Source: JADGQA01 sp964579855
Lineage (GTDB): Bacteria; Bacteroidota; Ignavibacteria; UBA10030
Assembly (NCBI GenBank): GCA_964579855.1
Contig: CAZOIM010000055.1
Location: 1 to 18,459, forward strand
Direction of reading: 5' to 3'
Length of the DNA: 18,459 nucleotides
The notes under the pieces are model-generated. The model saw only the letters and a program-made list of their open reading frames with translations, made no database searches and was not told the DNA's origin. This document shows, one piece after another, positions 1 to 8,245 of this stretch. Each line of letters begins with the position of its first letter. The stretch's first letter is position 1. The position numbers were made by a program, and so were the translations under genes.

Positions 1-2
1 CG

Positions 3-71
3 GCAAAACAGGCTGCACCGGCCCAGCCCAAAACCGAACCGCCTCAACCACCGACGACCGCAACTCAATAG
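3..71 (+). CDS. C-terminal tail of upstream gene, probably NuoI (partial)
   Basis: The window opens inside a reading frame that ends at TAG 69-71. It shows about 22 residues rich in Ala, Pro, Gln and Thr, a low-complexity tail with no domain of its own. It ends 14 nt before nuoJ on the same strand. In nearly all nuo operons the gene before nuoJ is nuoI, the 8Fe-8S ferredoxin-like subunit of complex I, and NuoI often carries a variable C-terminal extension. The identity is inferred from position only, because no conserved part of the protein lies in the window. Confidence 0.5.
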   Translation, partial: AKQAAPAQPKTEPPQPPTTATQ

Positions 72-85
72 AGCAATTCTTTACC

Positions 86-589
86 ATGGATCTGTTTACC
101 ATCATTTTCTACGTCTTCACAATCCTTACGCTGGTATCGGCATCGGTAGTGGTGTTTTCCAAAAACATCGTTCGATCCGCCTTCTCGCTCCTGTTTACGT
201 TCTTCGGCGTCGCTGGACTCTATGTGTTGTTGATGGCGGACTTCCTGGCAATTACGCAGTTGATGATTTATGTAGGTGGAATTCTGGTGTTGGTGATCTT
301 TGGTGTGATGCTCACGACCCGACAGATCAACGTCGACGCAAAAACAGGTACAATTCAGACGTTGCCTTCGATACTTATCGTAGCGGCTATTGCGGGGACA
401 CTGGTCGGAATGTTCTGGTCGACACATTGGCCGCAGTTTGGCACTCTTCCGGAGACGATCTCGAGCGGGAAGAATATCGGAGAGCTTCTTCTTACGAGTT
501 ACCTGCTGCCGTTTGAAATTGCGTCCGTGATTCTGCTCGTCGCATTGATAGGAGCCGCAATGATCGCACGGAGGGAAAAGAAAGCATGA
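86..589 (+). CDS. nuoJ: NADH-quinone oxidoreductase subunit J
   Basis: A 167-residue membrane protein with five predicted transmembrane segments, the usual size and layout for NuoJ. It sits in the membrane arm of complex I near the quinone end and helps link quinone reduction to the antiporter-like subunits. The diagnostic stretch at about residues 30-75 is present: a Ser-Ala-rich helix start, then FFGVAGLYVLL and the FLAITQLMIYVGGILVLVIF helix, matching the family's conserved third helix with its pi-bulge region. The start ATG at 86 lacks a clear Shine-Dalgarno sequence. The stop overlaps the nuoK start (ATGA), which indicates translational coupling. Confidence 0.95.
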   Translation: MDLFTIIFYVFTILTLVSASVVVFSKNIVRSAFSLLFTFFGVAGLYVLLMADFLAITQLMIYVGGILVLVIFGVMLTTRQINVDAKTGTIQTLPSILIVAAIAGTLVGMFWSTHWPQFGTLPETISSGKNIGELLLTSYLLPFEIASVILLVALIGAAMIARREKKA

Positions 590-930
590 ACGAAACGATG
601 AACGAAGTGATTGCGTTTCTTCGCACTCCCGGACTGACCCACTTTCTCATAATCAGCGCACTGTTGTTTTCGATGGGCATCTTTGCCATCCTTACGAGAA
701 GGAACGCGGTGATGGTGCTGATGGGGATCGAACTTGTCCTGAATGCGGCGAACATCAATTTCATCGCATTCTCACGATACTCGGTCGGCACGTTTGATGG
801 CCATGTGATTTCAATTTTTGTCATTATCCTGGCTGCAGCGGAAGCGGCAATTGCCCTTGCCATCGTACTCAATATTTTCCAAAACTTTAATACCGTCAAC
901 GTCGACGAAATCAACCAACTGAAGGATTGA
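586..930 (+). CDS. nuoK: NADH-quinone oxidoreductase subunit K
   Basis: A 114-residue protein with three transmembrane helices, homologous to the MrpC antiporter subunit, that forms one proton path in the complex I membrane arm. The two membrane-embedded glutamates of the family are visible: E49 in MGIELVLNAANINF and E86 in AAAEAAIALAI, 37 residues apart (36 in E. coli). The N-terminus is about 12 residues longer than usual. The first ATG overlaps the nuoJ stop and has GGAGGG about 10 nt upstream; an in-frame ATG four codons later (598) is the alternative start. Its neighbours fit the canonical J-K-L order. Confidence 0.95.
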   Translation: MNETMNEVIAFLRTPGLTHFLIISALLFSMGIFAILTRRNAVMVLMGIELVLNAANINFIAFSRYSVGTFDGHVISIFVIILAAAEAAIALAIVLNIFQNFNTVNVDEINQLKD

Positions 931-977
931 ATCTCTGTAAGTTGGCAATCGCAAATCGACAATTGAAAATCTAAACG

Positions 978-3242
978 ATGTCTCACGAAACACTTATCGC
1001 GCTTTCGCTGGCAGTTCTGCTCCTGCCGCTGTTCAACTTTGTCGTTCTGATCTTCTTTAATCGCAGATTGCCCAGACAAGGTGATTGGCTGGGTACATCT
1101 CTGCTCTTTGTGGGCCTTGCTCTTTCCGTGTTCATCCTTTACACAAAACTCACAGCATATCACGACGAGACCATTCAAGACACGTTTACGTGGATAAGTT
1201 TCGGAAACGTTCCCGGCATCGGGCAATTCCAGTGGAGTCTCGGATTCGCAGTCGATAATCTTTCCGCGATCATGATGGTGGTCGTCAACCTTATCAGTTC
1301 TCTCGTCCACCTCTTCTCCATCGGCTATATGAAGGGGGATGTACGGTACGGGCGCTACTTTGCGTACCTCGGAGTCTTCACGTTCTCCATGCTTGGCATT
1401 GTTCTCACGAACAACTTCTTCCTCATGTATGTTTCTTGGGAATTGGTTGGATTGAGCTCATATCTTCTCATTGGCCATTGGTTCGAGAAGAAATCTGCAT
1501 CAGACGCCTCGAAGAAAGCATTCATTGTCAATCGCATCGGCGACGTCGGCATGTTCATCGGCATCATGATCCTGTATGCAAATTTCAGCACGTTTTCGTT
1601 CGACGCAATCTTCGGAGCAATCAAAGCAGGGCACATCCCCTTCGGGAGCGAAGCTTGGCTCACTGCCGCCGGAATTCTGATTTTCTGTGGCGCGGTGGGT
1701 AAGTCAGCCCAATTTCCGCTTCACGTTTGGCTTCCGGACGCGATGGAAGGTCCCACGCCGGTCAGCGCTCTTATTCATGCGGCAACCATGGTTGCGGCCG
1801 GAGTCTATCTCGTCGCCAGGACTTTTGTCATGATGACTGCCGATGCGTTGACGGTCATTGCCTATATCGGTGCGATCACTGCATTTATCTCTGGTACCAT
1901 CGCTCTTGCGCAGAATGACATCAAGAAAGTGCTGGCCTATTCGACCGTAAGCCAGCTTGGCTATATGATCATGGGGCTTGGCGTTGGCGCTTATACTGCG
2001 GGGTTCTTTCATTTGACCACCCATGCGATGTTCAAAGCGGGCTTATTCCTTGGCTCGGGTTCGGTGATTCACGCGATGCATCATGCCCTTCATCATGCGA
2101 ACGACCATCAGACCGATGCCCAGGACATCCGGAATATGGGGGGCTTGCGAACGAGGATGCCGATCACGTTCTGGACGTTCCTGATCTATTCTCTGGCGAT
2201 TTCTGGTATACCGTTTACTTCCGGTTTCCTCAGCAAGGACGAGATCCTTGCCGGGACGTTGGCGTACGGAAATCTGACCGGCCACTATCTTATCCCCATC
2301 ATTGGCTTCTTTGTCGCAGGCCTGACAGCGTTCTACATGTTCCGGCTGGTTATCCTGACATTCTTCGGAGAGCACAAAGATCACCACCGCGCCGAGGCTA
2401 TCCACGAATCGCCCAGAGTGATGACCATTCCTTTGATCGTTCTCGCCACATTCAGTTTCTTCATTTTCTTTACCGGCAATGCCAATCCATTCTCGAATGA
2501 GGGATGGTTCACGCACGCGATCGAGCGTCCCGAATCAGTCGTTCCAGCATCCGTGGCCGCGCCAGGCAACGAAGCGTTCGAAGCAGCACTCCATAACGCT
2601 CACGTTCCGGCAATGCTGCTATCGTTGACCCTCGCTGGACTCGGAATGCTCGTGGCATTTTCGACGTATTATTGGAAGAAGATTGATGCAGATGCAATCG
2701 CAAACAGACTAGAACCTCTGCATCAATTCCTTCTGAACAAATGGTATTTCGATGAACTGTACGAGTGGCTCGTGGTTGGTGGAACAAAAGGATTGGCTTT
2801 TATCCTGTCGTGGTTCGATAATGCGATTATCGATGGCATCGTCAATGGCGTTGGCCGATGGACTCTTGCGATGACAAGAGGCACAAAAGATACTTGGGAA
2901 GAGGGTCATGTGGGCGCTATCGTCTACATGGTGGCAATAGGTGCCATTTCGTTGTATATCGGCTGGATCACCGGATCTGCGCTCTTGCCCGCCGCTGTCG
3001 GCGTGACCGGCCTGATTGGCTGCGGTGTCCTTGCTGTCGCTGTTGCAGGAATGACGTTCTTTCTCTTCTACGTTGGTGTTGGAGGATTTGACAACAAGAT
3101 CGTCGATGGCCTGGTGAATCTTGTCGCTTACCTTGCCGGTTTCTTCGGCCTGCTTGCGAGGAAATTCCAGACCGGCAAAATTCAAACCTACCTAGCACTC
3201 GCATTATTTGCAGTGATGGTTTTCTTCTTATGGTTTCGTTAG
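978..3242 (+). CDS. nuoL: NADH-quinone oxidoreductase subunit L
   Basis: The 754-residue distal antiporter-like subunit of complex I. The pumping-channel residues are visible: E155 in SWELVGLSSYLLIG, K242 in GKSAQFPLHVWLPDAMEGPTP, and K420 in GFLSKDEI, matching E. coli E144, K229 and K399. The N-terminal antiporter core covers roughly residues 1-500. The lateral helix region follows, ending in the typical QTGKIQTYL segment. The protein is about 140 residues longer than E. coli NuoL (613). Part of the extra length is a C-terminal insert in which the motif FDNxI(I/V)DG(I/L)VN occurs twice (613-622 and 704-713) with added membrane segments between. The start at 978 follows an AT-rich leader with no Shine-Dalgarno sequence. 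It lies 47 nt after nuoK. Confidence 0.96.
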   Translation: MSHETLIALSLAVLLLPLFNFVVLIFFNRRLPRQGDWLGTSLLFVGLALSVFILYTKLTAYHDETIQDTFTWISFGNVPGIGQFQWSLGFAVDNLSAIMMVVVNLISSLVHLFSIGYMKGDVRYGRYFAYLGVFTFSMLGIVLTNNFFLMYVSWELVGLSSYLLIGHWFEKKSASDASKKAFIVNRIGDVGMFIGIMILYANFSTFSFDAIFGAIKAGHIPFGSEAWLTAAGILIFCGAVGKSAQFPLHVWLPDAMEGPTPVSALIHAATMVAAGVYLVARTFVMMTADALTVIAYIGAITAFISGTIALAQNDIKKVLAYSTVSQLGYMIMGLGVGAYTAGFFHLTTHAMFKAGLFLGSGSVIHAMHHALHHANDHQTDAQDIRNMGGLRTRMPITFWTFLIYSLAISGIPFTSGFLSKDEILAGTLAYGNLTGHYLIPIIGFFVAGLTAFYMFRLVILTFFGEHKDHHRAEAIHESPRVMTIPLIVLATFSFFIFFTGNANPFSNEGWFTHAIERPESVVPASVAAPGNEAFEAALHNAHVPAMLLSLTLAGLGMLVAFSTYYWKKIDADAIANRLEPLHQFLLNKWYFDELYEWLVVGGTKGLAFILSWFDNAIIDGIVNGVGRWTLAMTRGTKDTWEEGHVGAIVYMVAIGAISLYIGWITGSALLPAAVGVTGLIGCGVLAVAVAGMTFFLFYVGVGGFDNKIVDGLVNLVAYLAGFFGLLARKFQTGKIQTYLALALFAVMVFFLWFR

Positions 3243-3249
3243 CGAGAAA

Positions 3250-3276
3250 GTGAGACCCCGCGGGTGGTAAGCTCAC
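3250..3276 (+). other. Small hairpin between nuoL and nuoM
   Basis: The sequence can fold as GTGAG-ACCC-cgc-GGGT-ggtaag-CTCAC: an outer 5-bp stem (3250-3254 with 3272-3276) and an inner 4-bp stem (3255-3258 with 3262-3265), with six unpaired bases on the 3' side. No T-tract follows, so it is not a convincing terminator. At most it could be an mRNA processing or stability element in the 74-nt nuoL-nuoM spacer. Chance pairing is possible. Confidence 0.25.
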
Positions 3277-3316
3277 GGGTTCATCGAACAACCGTTCTTC
3301 ATAGGAGTAGATTCAA

Positions 3317-4924
3317 ATGGAATTCAATTTTCTCGGAGCTGGTGTCCTTACCTGGATAACATTTTTGCCGATCCTTGGCATGATTGCCGTGCTGTTGATC
3401 CCAAAGGGTAATGACACGATGATGAAGTGGACGGGGGCGCTGGTCACATTCCTCCAACTTCTGCTGGCTGCATTCATCTACTTCAAATTCAACAGGGGAA
3501 TGGCAGGGATCAACTCTGTTGAAGGAATGCAGTTCGTCGAAAAAGCTACGTGGATTGACATCAAGAGCGTTGCCTGGTTCAGTCGAATTCACATTGAGTA
3601 TTTCCTTGGCATTGACGGTCTCAGCGGACCGATGGTGCTTCTCACCGCCCTGATCAGTTTCATCGCGGTATTTGCGTCGTGGAACATCAGCAAAGCATTC
3701 AAAGGGTATATGGTGATGTTGTTGCTTCTCGACACCGGGATGATGGGCGTTTTCGTCTCACTCGATTTCTTCCTGTTCTACATCTTCTGGGAGCTCATGT
3801 TGCTGCCGATGTACTTTCTTATCGGTGTGTGGGGCGGGCCGCGAAGAGAGTATGCCGCGATAAAGTTCTTTCTTTACACATTGCTCGGCAGTGTTCTCAT
3901 TCTGCTTGCCGTCATCGCCTTGTACTTCAGCGTAACGATACTTGATCCCACAACAGGCGAGAAAATGCACACGTTCAATATGCTTGCAATGATGAACCCG
4001 GCAAATTTCGAGCCGGGATCGTTGCTTGCCGGTGCAGGCACGCACTTGCGCTTGCTCGCGTACATCGCCCTCTTCATTGGATTTGCTATTAAGGTGCCTA
4101 TTTTCCCGTTCCACACGTGGCTGCCGGATGCACACGTTGAGGCCCCGACTGCAATCAGCGTCATACTTGCCGGCGTACTTTTGAAAATGGGAACCTACGG
4201 GTTGATTCGCATCAGCTATCCGATATTTCCGGAGATTGCCTTGCAGATGAGCGTACCGTTGGGGATTCTTGCGTTCATCAACATTGTCTATGGCGCGATG
4301 TGTGCGATGGCCCAGACGGATTTCAAAAAGCTCATCGCCTATTCAAGTATCAGCCACATGGGCATCGTTTTGCTCGGCATGGCTGCTTTGAACACTCAAG
4401 GAATGATGGGTGCGGTATTTCAAATGTTCAATCACGGAACCATCACTGCAATGCTCTTCTTGATTGTCGGCGTCATCTATGATCGTGCACATACTCGTGA
4501 CCTCGATGCGTTCGGTGGATTGGCGATAACAATGCCGAAATATACCGGCATCATGACCGTTGCATTCTTCGCCGCGTTGGGATTGCCTGGACTGAGCGGG
4601 TTTATCTCAGAGGCATTCTCCTTCCTTGGCGCATTTAAAGTTGATAGCCTACGCGTTATCACCATGCTTTCCACGCTGGGTATCGTTCTAACGGCGGCCT
4701 ATATGCTCTGGACTCTGCAACGCGTATTCCTTGGAGCGCCGAACGAAAAATGGGCTTCATTGCCGGATATCAATGGACGCGAATTGTTCACGTTGATTCC
4801 GCTTGCCGTTATTGTGCTCACGCTCGGTATCTATCCGTCGTTTATGCTTGACCTGATGACATCATCCATGAACCACCTGGTCACCGTGATGTCTCAGGCA
4901 AATTCGGTCGCGCTCATTCCTTAA
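3317..4924 (+). CDS. nuoM: NADH-quinone oxidoreductase subunit M
   Basis: The 535-residue middle antiporter-like subunit of the complex I membrane arm, with about 14 transmembrane helices. The glutamate of the pumping channel is E159 in FWELMLLPMYFLIGVWGG, and the broken-helix lysine is K259 in GFAIKVPIFPFHTWLPDAHVEAPT (E. coli E144 and K234). The LIAYSSISHMG and GLPGLSGFISE helices are also conserved. AGGAG at 3303-3307 is well placed before the ATG at 3317, unlike the SD-poor starts of nuoJ, nuoL and nuoN. The gene follows nuoL by 74 nt and precedes nuoN by 17 nt, so it is part of the nuo transcript. Confidence 0.97.
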   Translation: MEFNFLGAGVLTWITFLPILGMIAVLLIPKGNDTMMKWTGALVTFLQLLLAAFIYFKFNRGMAGINSVEGMQFVEKATWIDIKSVAWFSRIHIEYFLGIDGLSGPMVLLTALISFIAVFASWNISKAFKGYMVMLLLLDTGMMGVFVSLDFFLFYIFWELMLLPMYFLIGVWGGPRREYAAIKFFLYTLLGSVLILLAVIALYFSVTILDPTTGEKMHTFNMLAMMNPANFEPGSLLAGAGTHLRLLAYIALFIGFAIKVPIFPFHTWLPDAHVEAPTAISVILAGVLLKMGTYGLIRISYPIFPEIALQMSVPLGILAFINIVYGAMCAMAQTDFKKLIAYSSISHMGIVLLGMAALNTQGMMGAVFQMFNHGTITAMLFLIVGVIYDRAHTRDLDAFGGLAITMPKYTGIMTVAFFAALGLPGLSGFISEAFSFLGAFKVDSLRVITMLSTLGIVLTAAYMLWTLQRVFLGAPNEKWASLPDINGRELFTLIPLAVIVLTLGIYPSFMLDLMTSSMNHLVTVMSQANSVALIP

Positions 4925-4941
4925 ATGCAGTTTTCTGACTT

Positions 4942-6438
4942 ATGGCAGAACAAGTACTAATAAGCATCTCTCGGTTCCTTCCCGAAGCAACTCTCACGGT
5001 CACGTTTTGTGTTGCAGTCCTTGCCGGACTGATATTCCGGAAGAATCCCAAAATTGTTGGCTTTATTGCATTCATCGGTATTCTTGGCTCGGTTCTTTGT
5101 GCGATTCAACAGTACGGAATTTCGGAATCCGTATTCTCGGGAATGGTCTCGGTTGATCCGTTTGCTGTATTCTTCAAAATACTCATCGGGTCGGTTGCAC
5201 TCATCATTATCATCTTCTCTTACTTCTCGACCGAAGTTCTGACGACGGTCCGCCGAATGGGAGAATACTTTTCGTTGCTCGTTGCCATGACCCTTGGCAT
5301 GTTTCTGATGGCTGGCGCATCAAATTTGTTGATGATGGTGTTGGCCCTCGAGCTCACAAGTCTCTCTTCCTATATCCTTGCCGGATACACGAAGGAAGCA
5401 TCCGATTCCAGCGAGGCTGCTCTGAAATACATTCTCTACGGCGCCCTTTCGTCGGGGGTTATGCTATATGGAATATCAATTCTCTATGGACTGACCGGCG
5501 CGACCGATTTTATCGGTGTCAACAAAGTACTTTCACTTGGGACGACGAGTTATATCGCCCTGCTTATTGCTACGATTTTTATCATCGTTGGCTTTGGATA
5601 CAAAATCTCCGCTGTTCCATTCCATTTTTGGACGCCGGACGTTTATGAGGGTGCGCCCATCACGATTACAGCGTTTCTTTCGGTGGCTTCGAAGGCCGCA
5701 GGTTTTGCGATGATGATTCGATTTTTCAAAGTAACGTTTTTCGATACCCACATGGTCGGTCTTCCCTCCGGAATGTGGGCATCTGTGTCCGGGTTCGAAT
5801 GGAACAAGTTGCTTGCAATATTATCCGTCCTCACGATGACGTTGGGTAATCTGGTTGCGGTATGGCAAAACAATCTCAAGCGCCTGTTGGCGTATTCGAG
5901 CATTGCGCACGCAGGATATATGTTGATGGGAGTGGTCATCCTCAGCGACAAAGGCCTTGCAGCAGTGCTGATCTACTTTATCGTCTACCTGTTCATGAAT
6001 CTTGGGGCATTCCTCGTTGTCATGATGGTCGCCAACAAGACAGGGAGTGAAGATATCGATACCTACAAAGGGCTGGGATACCGCTCTCCGCTGGTCGGTG
6101 TCGCGATGGTGATTTTCTTTGTTTCCCTCACTGGCCTTCCGCCCACAGCAGGATTTATCGGGAAATTGTATCTGTTTGCCGCCTTGCTGGATGCCAAGTG
6201 GATCTGGCTGGCAATTGTCGGGGCGATCAATAGCGTTATTTCACTCTACTACTATGTACGGATCCTGCGGAATATCTTTCTCCGCGATCCCGAAGGGGAC
6301 GTGGAACCTCTTCATTTCCCGAAATCACAGCTGACACTCCTCGTTGCACTCCTGGTTCCAACCATCTTGTTCGGTCTTTACTTCACACCTATAGTCAATT
6401 TTGCCAACGCATCGCTTGTGATGTTCGGAATTCGATAA
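4942..6438 (+). CDS. nuoN: NADH-quinone oxidoreductase subunit N
   Basis: The 498-residue third antiporter-like subunit of complex I, about the usual length (E. coli 485). Conserved residues: E137 in ALELTSLSSYILAGY, K221 in GFGYKISAVPFHFWTPDVYEGAP, and K251 in SVASKAAGF. LKRLLAYSSIAHAGYMLMG and GLPPTAGFIGK follow. In E. coli, E133 and K217 have the matching roles in the proton path. No obvious Shine-Dalgarno sequence precedes the ATG. This is the last nuo gene. No good rho-independent terminator follows within the next 200 nt, so read-through into the response regulator gene cannot be excluded. Confidence 0.97.
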   Translation: MAEQVLISISRFLPEATLTVTFCVAVLAGLIFRKNPKIVGFIAFIGILGSVLCAIQQYGISESVFSGMVSVDPFAVFFKILIGSVALIIIIFSYFSTEVLTTVRRMGEYFSLLVAMTLGMFLMAGASNLLMMVLALELTSLSSYILAGYTKEASDSSEAALKYILYGALSSGVMLYGISILYGLTGATDFIGVNKVLSLGTTSYIALLIATIFIIVGFGYKISAVPFHFWTPDVYEGAPITITAFLSVASKAAGFAMMIRFFKVTFFDTHMVGLPSGMWASVSGFEWNKLLAILSVLTMTLGNLVAVWQNNLKRLLAYSSIAHAGYMLMGVVILSDKGLAAVLIYFIVYLFMNLGAFLVVMMVANKTGSEDIDTYKGLGYRSPLVGVAMVIFFVSLTGLPPTAGFIGKLYLFAALLDAKWIWLAIVGAINSVISLYYYVRILRNIFLRDPEGDVEPLHFPKSQLTLLVALLVPTILFGLYFTPIVNFANASLVMFGIR

Positions 6439-6530
6439 ACCATCAACATAAATTCCTTGCCAATCGGTCAATCTCTCGCTTGAAGTGGCGGGAGGGGAAC
6501 ATCAGGCAATAGGGTTCGCGCGCACGCATC

Positions 6531-6561
6531 TTGGAAGTCGTTCCTTATTTGTTTAGATTTG
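6531..6561 (+). promoter_or_regulatory. Candidate Bacteroidota-type promoter upstream of response regulator
   Basis: TAGATTTG at 6554-6561 fits the Bacteroidota -7 consensus TAnnTTTG exactly. A weak TTGG/cTTG at 6530-6534 lies about 20 bp upstream, where the TTTG -33 box is expected. It is the only such match I noticed in the 196-nt nuoN-regulator gap, and it would start transcription about 70 nt before the regulator gene. The eight-base motif has only six fixed positions, so a chance match is possible. Host lineage is also uncertain. Confidence 0.35.
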
Positions 6562-6634
6562 CGTTTGTTGTGCATTCGTATACCCGCCACTGCTCATCAG
6601 GAATCAATCATAAACAGAAAATGGTAATCTCTTC

Positions 6635-7384
6635 TTGGCTCAATCGAATCTGAGAATACTGCTCATCGATGCTGATCATGATTTTGCGAACGCCATCACA
6701 ACGCAGCTCAAATCAGAATTTGGGTTCGACGCTGTTGTGTTGCAAAGCGCTAAGCAAGCGACCGAAAAACTTGAAGCCATGAATGTCGGCATCGATGTGA
6801 TCGTCGTGGACTATGAAATGCCGGAAATGACTGGTCTCGAATTCCTGCAATGGATGAAGAGGAACAATAATCAGACGCCGGTTGTGATGCTCACCGCTGC
6901 AGGTTCAGAGTTGGTGGCCGTTGAGGCGATGAAGTTGGGCGCTTATGACTATGTTCGGAAGGAGCAACTCGAATTAACACATCTTGGCCATGTACTCCAT
7001 GCGACGAGCGAGCGCCATCAGTTTCGGATTACACAGGAATTCGATGCAGAACAACTTCGCGAAATGGGCCTAAACAGTCAGGCGACGGACAAGGCGCGTG
7101 ATGTCTTGAATACTATTACTCCTCCCCTCAATACTGCTCTTGCAAACATCGATTACGAGATCGAGGTGAAAGGAGAAGAGGTTCTCCAGGAACTCGACCC
7201 GAAGTCACGTCAGAGGGTAAAAGGTCTATTCGAAGAGGTGCTGAAAGAAATCAAGGTTCTTGAGATGAGTGTCCGCGGACTTCTTACGTTGTATCGGATT
7301 CTCTATGCGCACCATAAAGAGGAGGATGAGATAGATGAGATCCGCCGGGATGTGGAGAAAACGCTTAAGTCGAACCAGCGATAG
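6635..7384 (+). CDS. Atypical response regulator: receiver plus helical domain without DNA-binding motif
   Basis: A 249-residue cytoplasmic protein. Residues 5-125 form a receiver domain: phosphoacceptor D59 in IVVDYEMPEMTGLEFL, T87 in MLTAAG, and K109 in YDYVRKEQ. The first acidic residue is D12, but the second of the usual acidic pair is Ala (LLIDADHD), with Asp one place later. Residues 130-249 are charged and helical. They contain no winged helix, HTH, GGDEF or HD motif. NTITPPLNTAL (159-169) aligns with the H-box of kinase dimerisation domains (HxxRTPL), but Asn159 replaces the phosphorylated His. The start is a TTG at 6635, because the frame has no ATG before the receiver and is closed by TAA at 6611. 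No clear SD is present. The gene stands alone: nuoN is upstream and coaX converges from downstream. It has no adjacent sensor kinase, so its target is unknown. Confidence 0.85.
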   Translation: MAQSNLRILLIDADHDFANAITTQLKSEFGFDAVVLQSAKQATEKLEAMNVGIDVIVVDYEMPEMTGLEFLQWMKRNNNQTPVVMLTAAGSELVAVEAMKLGAYDYVRKEQLELTHLGHVLHATSERHQFRITQEFDAEQLREMGLNSQATDKARDVLNTITPPLNTALANIDYEIEVKGEEVLQELDPKSRQRVKGLFEEVLKEIKVLEMSVRGLLTLYRILYAHHKEEDEIDEIRRDVEKTLKSNQR

Positions 7385-7435
7385 TGAACGGAAACAAATA
7401 ACGAGAGTTTGGTAGGGCCAATATGAATCGAAGTG

Positions 7436-8221
7436 TTAACGCTTTCCTTTGACCTTCTCGTAAATGATCCGAACTCCTTCAAGGACGAGAGAAGGCTCCC
7501 AATGGATAGGTAGTTGGGAATGATCGCAAATGAACTTCGAAAAACCGCCTGTCGCAATCAACGTACCCTCTGCTTTTTCCCGCTTCAGTAATTCAATCTG
7601 CAACCGTTTCACCATTCCTTCCATGCCATCGATTGCGCCATAAAGAATACCTGCTTGCATGCTGCTCGTAGTGTCAGTCCCGATGATACCCGCAGGAAAA
7701 TGAAGTTCCACTTTCGGGAGCTTTGCGGCCCTACGATGCAGATCAACTGCCGAAGTCTCAATGCCCGGCGCAATGACTCCACCAAGATAATCCCCGTTCT
7801 TGGCAATAACGTCATACGTCGTTGCTGTGCCGAAGTCGATCACAATGAGTGGCCCGCCGTGTTTTGCAAATCCGGCGACCGCATTACAGAGCCTGTCCGC
7901 ACCTACGGCCTTTGGGTCGTCATAGTGGATCTTGATGCCAAGTGGAATGTCTGCACTGACAACGACCGGCTCAGTCTTGAAGTATTTCAACGCCATTGAA
8001 GCAAATATATCGGTCAGATCGGGAACGACAGAGGAAATCCCGATCCCGGCGATTTGCTTTGGTTCTATACCTGCGTCTTTGAGATACAAACGGAAGTAGG
8101 TTCCGACTTCATCCTCGGTATGTTGGAGCGAACTCGTCACTCGCCAGTCAAAAAGGAGCTTTGGTCCGTCAAAGACACCCATCACGGTGTGAGTATTTCC
8201 AATATCGATTGCGAGAATCAT
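7436..8221 (-). CDS. coaX: Type III pantothenate kinase
   Basis: A 261-residue enzyme that phosphorylates pantothenate with ATP in the first step of coenzyme A synthesis. Type III kinases belong to the ASKHA fold and are not inhibited by CoA. Visible motifs: DIGNT at 6-10 (phosphate loop), GADR at 107-110 (pantothenate pocket), and IDFGTATTYD at 128-137 with catalytic Asp129. GGVIAPG follows at about 147-153, and ATGGFSKFI near the C-terminus. Length and motif order match the family. GAGG lies just before the ATG. It is last in the leftward operon, 24 nt after birA. Adjacency or fusion of birA and coaX is common in bacteria, and the pair supplies two cofactors of fatty-acid metabolism. Confidence 0.95.
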   Translation of the reverse strand: MILAIDIGNTHTVMGVFDGPKLLFDWRVTSSLQHTEDEVGTYFRLYLKDAGIEPKQIAGIGISSVVPDLTDIFASMALKYFKTEPVVVSADIPLGIKIHYDDPKAVGADRLCNAVAGFAKHGGPLIVIDFGTATTYDVIAKNGDYLGGVIAPGIETSAVDLHRRAAKLPKVELHFPAGIIGTDTTSSMQAGILYGAIDGMEGMVKRLQIELLKREKAEGTLIATGGFSKFICDHSQLPIHWEPSLVLEGVRIIYEKVKGKR

Positions 8222-8245
8222 ACCTCGTCGCGGTATTTCAATTTG

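Noticed and set aside
931..977. A degenerate AATCGCAAATCG/AATTGAAAATC repeat between nuoK and nuoL.
   Set aside because: The units are too short and imperfect to call a repeat element. It is probably an A-rich translation leader.
6457..6475. A possible hairpin after nuoN (TTGCC...GGTCAA) as an operon terminator.
   Set aside because: The stem is short and bulged and no T-tract follows.
7385..7435. A possible bidirectional terminator between the convergent regulator gene and coaX.
   Set aside because: Only a 4-bp TTGG/CCAA stem is present, with no T-tract on either side.
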